Assembly (NCBI GenBank): GCA_964057225.1
Contig: OZ059899.1
Location: forward strand, 6,820,001 to 6,884,000
DNA: 64,000 nt
Reading direction: 5' to 3'
From: Auanema rhodensis
Lineage: Eukaryota; Nematoda; Chromadorea; Rhabditida; Rhabditidae
The notes beneath the pieces are model-generated. The model had not been told where the DNA came from. It searched no databases and saw only the letters and a list, made by a program, of their open reading frames with translations. The position numbers and the translations under genes are program-made. Positions 56,376 to 64,000 of the stretch are shown piece after piece. Positions within the stretch are counted from its first letter, which is position 1; each line of letters opens with the position of its first letter.

Positions 56376-57566
56376 TATAATAAATTATATGCTATTTTTA
56401 TCCTATTTCTATCCTATTTCTATCTTATTTACTCATTGTTTTGAGACAGAGAGAGTTGAGGAGAGGGTGGAGACTGAATTCCTCACTACTATTTTATAAA
56501 TTGGTTCAGCTGATCTTACAGGTACAAACATGTTCTCCTTTCTGGGTGATTTAAATAGAAACAAAATCCTGTTTTAGGTTTATACTTCTTATAAATACCA
56601 ACGATATCTGAAAAGTATGACAATACATCACAATACAAACTATAACTAACACAACTGTGTTCTCTAATTTTTTTTAAATATATAATTTAGTCTTTATATT
56701 AAATAACTAAAAATCTAGAACATTACTTTTTAACTGCTGAAATATAAACTTGAAAACAAACAACTGAAATCAGTTACCAAAAACAACTTTTTTCTTTATA
56801 TTTTCAATCTTAATATTAGTAGGTAAGAAGCATTATAAATTCTATCACTCGAATATATATATATATATATACCAGACATAAATCTTATAATTTTTTCGTA
56901 GGTATTTCAATCTGCAATCATTGCTATTTTCAAGTTGACTTTGATTTAATAATTATTATAAGCAGGTTTTGCAGATATTAACTATAACAATGTTAGTAAT
57001 TAGATTAACTTCTTTAATTTACTGGCAAAAATAACACCAATGTTTTGCTGTACTTCTTTTCGTTTTTCAGAATTTTTATTTTCCTATATGAATTTTAGTC
57101 TAGATATTTTTGATAATATATATATCAGCTTCAAAGGTATACATAAAACAAATGAAAAGCTGGAAAAAAAAATTCGAACGTTTAGATCAAAAAACATTAC
57201 CACTTGAAAGAATGAGCTTTACCAATTACACTGCAAAAAAAATATTTAATTTCAATACTATATTTCTCAAAATATAAAATAAGATATATATAGAAACTAA
57301 GTATTTGTTTTAATTACTGATTGTCACAATAATTTTAGCTATATTGCAAAAGGACTAAATTGCTTTTTGAACGCTCAAATTACGGTATTTCTCTAGTACG
57401 TAACAAACAATTAGAACGTGCGGCATTTGCGTACGGCGTGAGTTATTGGAGTTTTTGAATTTCGAATATTGCATTCGGTATTGTATGATGCTTTAATCGT
57501 CCACATAATATAAAAAATATTTATTCGTATCGTGAGATTTTTAAATATTGTTATAATTTTAAGGAA

Positions 57567-60246
57567 ATGATGGAATCTGATGAGGATGATAGACGGGCGC
57601 GTGAAAAGTTTCCGCGTGAACGTGATCACAAAAGGGATGACGATAGGTTTCAGATAGTAAAATATTATTCATCATAATTTGTATATCTAGGTATAATGGG
57701 GGCTTAAAACGATCAGGAAGTCGTAGAGACGAATACAATGGGTCCAAGCGTGGTCGTTTAGAGTAAGTAGATAAAACCAAAATTCAATATTGCAATTTGT
57801 TTAGCTCTGACCATGACCGTGATGATAGTGTATTGCTGTCATTTAAGAAGTTTTTGTTAACACAAGTGAGTGCTTTATTCAAAGTATGTGTGTTATAAGT
57901 TACTGTTTCAGGAGGATGACATCACAGATGACCAGGCTGTTAGCAAATATAATGAGTATAAAGTTGATTTCAGTAGAAAAATCTTGCAAAAATTTTTCAC
58001 CACCCATAAAGATGAAGAATGGTTATAAATTCACAAGTTGTATGATTTTTTACATTTACAACTTACAGGTTCCGACAAAAATATCATCCGGATGATGTTT
58101 CGAAAATTTCATCTGCTCATTTAGAGTCTGTTAAAAAACGACTTGAAATATTTGACGATCTCAGATCAAAGGGTGTTTTTGAAACTGTTTCCTTAGATCA
58201 AGAACATACACAGGAAATAATTAAAATTTTAGATTCTGGTTAGTGAAGCATTTGTTATAACATTTGAATTTTTTTTTCAGTTGTGATACTTCTGGAAGGG
58301 GGTAATCAGGAAGACTTGGAGGCTTTGAAAAACGAAGCTGTGGAAGATGATTCCATCTCTGATGTAGATAAACAAAATAAAGAGGAAAAAGAAAAAACCG
58401 AATCATCCGATGAAAAAACAGATGCTGTTGCTTCTGAAACTGAAGGTAAAGTTACTCTGTTGTGTTTTCTATAGTAAATAAATAGTCCTATCAGAAGGAG
58501 AAAGAAAAAAATCCGCCTGTCTCCACAAGACATCATCTATTTTCATTCGTAATATTCCTCCTAATGTTACCACTGAAGAATTGGAAGCTGTAAGATGACT
58601 GTTCTAGTTATCAAATAACAATTTTTTTTTCAGTTATGTAAGAGAAGTCCTGGATTTTTAAGATTAGCACTGGGTGATGCTGCTTCTGATAAAAAGTTTT
58701 CGAGAAGAGCTTGGGCTACTTACAAGAGGGATGTTAATATTAAAGAAATTTGTTGGAACATTAACAACGTTCGGGTTAGTATAAATTACAACATTGTATT
58801 AACGCATATTCTGCTTAGGTTAAGGAGGCCGATCTCAGTGCTATTATTAATCGAGATCTAACTAGACGATTGAGAACAACCAACGGAATTACCGCTCACA
58901 AACAAGTAGCTTTGAATGATCTTAGAATTGCCGCTAAGGTTTGATTAACTTTATTTAGTTTTTAATTTTTTTTGGTGTAGCTAGCTGCCATGTATGATAA
59001 ACGTCTCGGTCTATATGGCGAGGAAGAAGTTCCCATTGAGGAGAGATTAAAAGACATTAGGATGGGAGTTGATCTTATTAGTAGCAGCAAAAATCCTCTT
59101 GTCAAGCAAGTAAGCATTCCTTTCTCTACCTTGTTTATTTTTCAACGTTAGGCTAAAACTGTTCTGATGGATACTGAAGCTGAAGAAATTAGTCCTGAAG
59201 AGGAAGAACTTTTGCGTATGTCATAATGTAGTAAAATCATTATTAATATTTTTTTTAGGTCGTTCGGGTGAAGATGCTTCTGGTGGATCTGAAGAAAAAG
59301 GTGTATTCGCCAGAGAGGAGACAGTTCTTCGTGCTTTGGATAACTTGGTATTCTATCTTAGAATTGTACACTCAGCCGATTTTTATGGGCACTTAGACTA
59401 CCCTAATGAGGATAATATGCCTAGCAGGTACTAAATATGTTCATATATTTTTACTTGAACTCTTCATACTAGGTGCGGAATTCTTCATGTGCGTGGGCAA
59501 TCTCCAAATGGAAGCCAGTGGGGAACATCAGATGACGGAAAGGTATTGGTGTCTAACAAATTCATCACTGTAAGTGAATTTTGTTTTTATATATGATAGT
59601 TTATTCTGTATAGGATTTCATTTCTGGTTTCAATCAGCGAATTGAGTCGCATTTGATAAATACTGATTACATCACTGATGAAGACTTGGTTAAGCTGGGC
59701 AAGAAGGACGGTGAAAAGTATGATCTTTTTATATCAATTATATATAATTCATGTGTTACAGGGAAGTTGAAATTTTCATAGAGACCAATACTGTGGAGCT
59801 GGCGAAAGATAAGTGGTTGTGCCCACTTTCTGGAAAAAAGTTCAAGGGTCCTGAATTTATTCGAAAACATTTGCTCACGAAGCACGAAGAGAAGCTGAAT
59901 GAAGTAAAGCAGGAAGCCGATTTCTTCAATAATTATTTGGCTGATCCAAAACGACCTACTGAACCAGAGACTAAATCTACACCTACACCTAATAGGGAAG
60001 ATGATCGAAGAGAAGATCGTTATCGTTAGTTTATATTAATGTTTAAAAATGTAATACATTAATTAAGGCTCTGCAGATAGATCACGTGGACCCTCTTCAC
60101 GTGGTTACGGCAATTATGGTGGGGGTGGACAGCAACAACGCGATGGATATCGCTCTGGTGGAAGATATTTTGAAGATGCTGGTCGTCGTGATTCCAGACC
60201 CCAAGTTTCTTATAGAGATTTAGACGCACCTGATGATATGGCTTAG
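57567..60246 (+). CDS. srrt: ARS2 / SRRT, serrate RNA effector
   Basis: Sixteen short exons join in phase into about 680 residues. ARS2 links the nuclear cap-binding complex to transcript 3' processing, microRNA biogenesis and RNA decay in the nucleus. The N-terminus is acidic then Arg-rich. A conserved helical region follows with EEWFRQKYHP. Next are an acidic Glu/Lys linker (58283-58445), an RRM-like part starting [19 protein letters not shown], the conserved [20 protein letters not shown] and LAAMYDKR segments, and a block with [21 protein letters not shown] zinc finger reads [20 protein letters not shown] (59812-59871). The C-terminus is Arg/Gly-rich and ends [12 protein letters not shown], matching the DLDAPDD tail by which ARS2 ends in other animals. 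The ATG is three bases after ATTTTAAG (57563), probably the spliced-leader acceptor; a second ATG follows immediately. Confidence 0.95.
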
Positions 60247-60761
60247 AACCAATATATCGTATTTTTTCTCTCGGTTGTAATTTAGTATTCTGGTCTCGCG
60301 TTTTCTATATGCGGCTCCTAAAAATCCTTTTGTTATGCGTAAATTAATCAACGTTGTTTCCTGCTATAAGTTGGTGTTGTTTATTTATTACTATGTTGTC
60401 GTTTAACTTTCCTTGACTGTTAAATTATTCAATTAGAAGTGTTTTTTATTATTTTTATCTGACGAACCTTGAAATGTAGTTCGCATGAACTTCTATGATT
60501 TTGAACAACTATCGCAGAGTGTCAAGAGTTTCTTTTTTCTTTTGTAGGCACTCTTGCCTCTTAAGAGACTGAGAAGCCAGTATATCCTTTATCTAAAAGA
60601 TTTGAATTAGGATTCTAAGAAGTAGATTCCGGAATGTTTTAACAGTTTGAAAGAAGTTTGATTTGTACAAAATGTATACCAAAGTGTTTCGTATAACGCT
60701 GTTTCTGATTTAAAAATTCATTCTGATTATATTTCTCACCGTTCTAATTATATCTTTCAGT
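60247..60761 (+). other. ARS2 3' region and promoter of the first DUF281-type gene
   Basis: 515 bp without an exon. It holds the ARS2 3' UTR and ends in a TCTTTCAG acceptor (60753-60760) one base before the next ATG. The spacing is longer than the roughly 100 bp typical of nematode operons, so co-transcription is not indicated. Confidence 0.5.
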
Positions 60762-61966
60762 ATGTTTTTTCTGGTATTTGTTATTTTCTTTTGTCCAAGT
60801 TACACGTCGTCATGTGCAGCTACAGGGAATTCAGATCCACCTCTAACAACGACAACAGTAGCTACAGGTTTTTAAAAAATAAACATAATATTTCTTATTT
60901 GATGTTTTCGGTTATGTGAGTTTATTGAATTTCAGTCATTACAACTACAGAAACCACAGAAACTACTGAGGTAACCACTGAGGTAACTACTGAAGAACCT
61001 ACAACAACGGAAATTGTAACAACTACGGAAGCTAAAGAACCAGGTATTCGTAAACATGACAAAACCTATTTTATTGAACGTTGCTTCCTCATAAAATGAA
61101 TCTTCGCTATCATCGTTGAAAGAGACTTTTTAAGTAACTTCTGTTAACTCTTTACTATAATAACGGTTTTCAGAACCAGCGTGCAAAGCAGAAGCTTTGA
61201 ATTTGGTAATGATAGATCCAGCTGCTATAAATTTTGCAGTAGCAGAAATAACTACTGTCAATGGTGTAACTACATATACATTAACTTGTGCTGGAGAAAG
61301 CGATCAAGATATAGCACTTATTTCGGTAAATCAATAGGATATATAAAAAAATTCGAAAAAAAAAAATAAAGTGGAGCTCATTAAAATTGACTTTCTCATA
61401 GCTTTACAAAGCTGATGATGAGTGTTCTTAACATGCTTTAAAAAACGTTCTAATCCGCTAATTCGAATACTCGAAACATTTAAACTTCATGCGCAATATC
61501 TACATGCATTCCGTTCCAATTGAATAATTTCCGGATCTTCTTTTGAACATATCCCGGCCTTGATGTATGAACTTAATGACACACGGCGACCAGACTATTC
61601 ATATTGTTCTTTAAACTATCACCTTAAAAAGACCTTTCATTATTTAATTTAAGTCAATCAACATCCATTTAAGTTTTCATCATCGATTCTCAAGACTGAA
61701 TTCGTTAAATCTCTTACGATAAAAGTTAATCTTATACGATGAAAGTTATTAGAATTCTCTGCTTCTGTGATGTAACAGGATGCTTCGCAAATTAGTTCTT
61801 TTATCCAAGCTACGTATAATTCCGCTAAATTTAGTTGAACCTTGATGGCGCAGGAGCTGTTCAAGACGATGGTTCAGTGACAATTCCTTTAGATTGCAAT
61901 GCTGCTACAGGACAATGGGAAATGATGAATGTGCCAATAACGGATGCGGAATGTATTGTATTTTAA
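60762..61966 (+). CDS. Secreted DUF281/C6-type protein with Thr-rich stalk, copy 1
   Basis: Four exons join in phase into 165 residues: 60762-60867, 60936-61043, 61174-61325 and 61835-61966. A signal peptide (MFFLVFVIFFCPSYTSSCA) is followed by a Thr/Glu-rich stalk of about 50 residues (TTTETTETTEVTTEVTTEEP), probably O-glycosylated. A compact Cys domain then has TLTCAG, LDCNAATGQW and a final TDAECIVF. This matches the nematode DUF281/C6 layout: N-terminal Cys, tltC, ltCn..g.W and C-terminal xxC. Compared with copy 2 it lacks two cysteines: the second of the CxxC (here CKAE) and the one seven residues before tltC. The last intron is 509 bp, and the e4 acceptor at 61834 is the one that keeps phase 0. 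Function of the family is unknown; secretion is inferred. Confidence 0.8.
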
Positions 61967-62108
61967 TAACATTTAGATTGTACAATAATTTATTTATTTT
62001 TGTAAATTATATTCTTTTCTATTCACATTTGTCATATACGTTATCTTCTTTTATATTATAATATATTTAATAGATATTTTAATTATAATGAAATTATTAT
62101 AGTTTAAA
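61967..62108 (+). other. Spacer between tandem DUF281-type genes
   Basis: Only 142 bp separates the two genes. An ATTATTATAG acceptor-like site ends at about 62102, six bases before the second ATG. The spacing fits either an operon (SL2-type) or two adjacent promoters. Confidence 0.45.
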
Positions 62109-62706
62109 ATGTTTGTTATATTATATACCTTCATTGGATTATGGCTCTATAGTTATACTATGCTGGTGGAAGGATGTGCAGCTACGAATCCTGGAGGTTC
62201 CATAACAACAACAGCAAAACCTCCGGTAACAACTACTTTGGTTGCAACAGGTTGTCTAGATATCATATAATATTTAGTTGATTTATAATAAATTTAAGGA
62301 TGTAGGGATTGTACATTAGATAATCCATCAATTATGCATATAAAGAAAGATGATGGAGCTAAAGATATTGAAATAGATGAAGTAAGCATAGGCGATGATG
62401 GATGTGCGATAAGAACAATCACCTGTATAGGGACTGGACCTGGTAGTACCGTCCTTTTAGCTGTAAGTCTTTAAGATATGTATTTATGTAAACTATATCA
62501 ATCTTATATATTTAATATATTATATACTATAAACTATTTAGTGGAATTCGGATGCTGCTGGTATAACAATGGGTGATAATGGAGCAAATACAGTTACTGA
62601 TACACTTGTATGTAATGCTGAAGGAACTGCATGGGTTTTATTTCATAATTTTCATGGACCTGAAGAAAATCGTCCAATTAACCAAGTTGAATGTGTAGCA
62701 TCATAA
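62109..62706 (+). CDS. Secreted DUF281/C6-type protein, copy 2
   Basis: Three exons join in phase into 156 residues: 62109-62250, 62299-62462 and 62542-62706. The hydrophobic start (MFVILYTFIGLWLYSYTMLV) is a signal peptide. A short Thr/Pro linker (TTTAKPPVTTT) precedes a Cys domain with the full family set: GCRDC, DGCAIRTITC, a tryptophan after the exon junction, DTLVCNAEGTAWVLF and the closing NQVECVAS. It shares the signal, stalk, C-A-A-T motif and C-terminal half with copy 1, so the pair arose by tandem duplication, but copy 1 has a longer Thr/Glu stalk and fewer cysteines. No enzyme motif is present. Confidence 0.83.
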
Positions 62707-63027
62707 TATTATAATTAACATTCAAAATAATGTTGAATATATAAAAAAAAATATTCTACATTAATAATTATTTTATATTAATATTTATTTATTTTAACAA
62801 ATGTGCTATAAGATTTTATTTGTATTTATTTATGTATTTTATTTAATTCAATTGAATACAGGTTATAAAGACTTTGCTTGTTCATGTAATATACAAATTT
62901 TCCGCTTGGATGCTATTTCCGGCAGAATATAATTTTAGGTGAGCTATGAAATTGATTTACAACTAAGAGCAGTAATTTCTAAATACTATTCGCAAACACT
63001 ATATTAATCTTATTCGGTTTATAACAA
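62707..63027 (+). other. Intergenic region before the NWD1-like gene
   Basis: 321 bp, AT-rich, no exon seen. It should contain the copy 2 3' UTR and the NWD1-like promoter; no acceptor directly precedes the next ATG. Confidence 0.5.
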
Positions 63028-64000
63028 ATGTCTTCTGGATCAAGATCCCGTTTTTTAAATCGGAACCGCGATTCTCATGCCGGTTCTATCTCACGAAGGT
63101 CAGGCGTACCTCTGGGGAAAGCACCAATTCCGAAACTTACTTCTGTGGTTAAGCAATCCAATGTACAAGTATTAGATCCTTACGGCAAGGTTAGATGAAA
63201 CTTAAGAAATTTTATTAAGTTATACCATGGTATTTGTAAACTTTAATTCGTTTATTTTTGAATTGAAACCGAATATAAATATAATTATTGGTCTCGTCTA
63301 ATGAATAATATTATAGTTGGAATCGTATGTAATAAGTGTATTTAACCGGGTTTTCGCTGGAAGTTTTATTAATATGCCTAAACCTTTAAGTAAATTGGTA
63401 AGAGTTTTTACAAGGTTCGTTTTATGAATGATGAATCATATATAATTAATTCGGACAAATATTCAAGTTCTACATTTACCGACACAACAATAGAACGCAA
63501 CGCACTTATGGAAGAAGTGTACCCTAAACTGAAAGAATACTGTCGGGAGACTTATGGACTTGATTTTCAGGTGAAAATGTGTAAATTAAATAAATGTTTT
63601 CATTAAAAATTAGTTCAGGTAGTCGATATGAGATGGGGAGTTCGTGATGAAGCTACAGACGATCATATGACTACAAAACTGTGTATTAATGAAATAGCAA
63701 ATTGTCAACGTTTATCTGTTGGAGCAAACTTTGTTGTATTTCTTAAAATTTTGCTTTTAGCTTTTATCAAAATATTCTTTAGGTGTTTTTATGTCAAAAA
63801 TATGGATATCGTCCAATTCCATCTGAAATATTAGGAACAGAAATGAGATTATTATTAGATATTTTGAAAGAAGATAATGAAGATACTTCTTTACTGGAAA
63901 CATGGTTAGATTCTACAGTTGAATATGGTTATGATATATCCAAAAGCTATTATCTCATTTTGAAAAACTATATCATAACAAGCGGTTGAATTATATGATT
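63028..64000 (+). CDS. NWD1-like STAND NTPase with DUF4062, 5' part
   Basis: Five exons are visible, the last running off the window: 63028-63189, 63317-63414, 63468-63570, 63619-63735 and 63783 onward. The first 54 residues are basic and Ser/Pro-rich. Then come LVRVFTSSTFTDT and ERNALMEEVYPKLKEYCRE, VVDMRWGVRDEATDDHMTT, CINEIANCQRLSVGANFVVF and LCQKYGYRPIPSEILGTEM. This is the DUF4062 region at the N-terminus of NWD1/NWD2-type proteins, which normally continue into a NACHT-like NTPase and WD40 repeats; the NTPase is outside the window. A decoy donor (AAATTGGTAAGA) inside exon 2 must be skipped to keep the frame. After about 63926 the protein leaves the family pattern, so a donor such as ATG/GTTATG near 63930 is likely. 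Other STAND proteins are alternatives. Confidence 0.88.

Larger units (their letters stand above)
46947..57566. other. 10.6 kb gene-poor region with repeats and a TIR element
   Basis: No supported protein gene. Large parts (about 47.1-48.8 and 50-54 kb) are A/G-rich on the + strand, the mirror image of the T-rich + strand introns of the SK gene, so this may be upstream or intronic DNA of a minus-strand transcript such as the Ly6-like gene. Open frames at 48492-48883 (-) read poly-Phe/Ser from polypyrimidine DNA. A less AT-rich patch at 51370-51570 has open frames on both strands without recognisable motifs. Separate entries cover microsatellites, a CRE-type pair and the TIR element. Confidence 0.5.

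Noticed and set aside
61658..61864. 68-codon minus-strand frame in the last intron of the first DUF281-type gene
   Set aside because: It overlaps the start of the real plus-strand exon at 61835 and has no family resemblance; likely chance.

Overview
This window looks like chromosomal DNA from an AT-rich nematode. Coding exons are short and mostly separated by introns of about 43-60 bp with TTTTCAG/TTTTAG-type acceptors. Several start codons lie 0-6 bases after an acceptor-like TTTYAG, as expected for spliced-leader trans-splicing. The proteins are also nematode-like: a BCA-1-type beta carbonic anhydrase, an MSP-like protein, two secreted DUF281/C6-type proteins and a two-half P-glycoprotein. 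The species cannot be named from the sequence. All gene models below were built by hand by joining exons in phase.

Layout. 1-2.36 kb: unassigned DNA with a possible upstream control region. 2.36-3.49 kb (+): beta carbonic anhydrase, 8 exons. 4.14-6.14 kb (-): doublecortin-like protein with a C-terminal membrane anchor, 10 exons, convergent with the carbonic anhydrase. 6.1-21.7 kb: very AT-rich DNA with no gene I can support, much of it pyrimidine-rich on the + strand. 21.7-31.8 kb (+): SK-type calcium-activated potassium channel with a 6 kb intron, an alternative first exon and alternative C-terminal exons. 32.8 kb: tRNA-Ala(AGC). 33.9-34.7 kb (-): Q/P/S-rich protein of unknown function. 36.2-36.8 kb (+): small MSP-like protein. 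37.4-43.8 kb (-): complete ABCB/P-glycoprotein in roughly 35 exons. 45.2-46.9 kb (-): ten-cysteine Ly6/ODR-2-like GPI-anchored protein. 47-57.5 kb: gene-poor DNA, partly purine-rich on the + strand, with long microsatellites, a CRE-type site pair and an intact 700 bp TIR element. 57.6-60.2 kb (+): ARS2/SRRT, 16 exons. 60.8-62.7 kb (+): two tandem DUF281-type secreted proteins. 63.0 kb to the end (+): 5' part of an NWD1-like STAND NTPase carrying DUF4062, cut off by the window edge.

The genes do not form one pathway. They look like an ordinary mixed neighbourhood: housekeeping RNA metabolism (ARS2, tRNA), membrane excitability and transport (SK channel, P-glycoprotein), CO2/pH handling (carbonic anhydrase), and nematode-specific secreted or surface proteins. 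Points most worth a second look are the altered SK pore signature (L-N-G-Y-G-D), the mutually exclusive 5' exons of the same gene, the paired loss of two cysteines in one DUF281 copy, the 700 bp element with perfect 29 bp inverted repeats, and the ACGTG motifs upstream of the carbonic anhydrase. I did not find a clear new multi-gene system.
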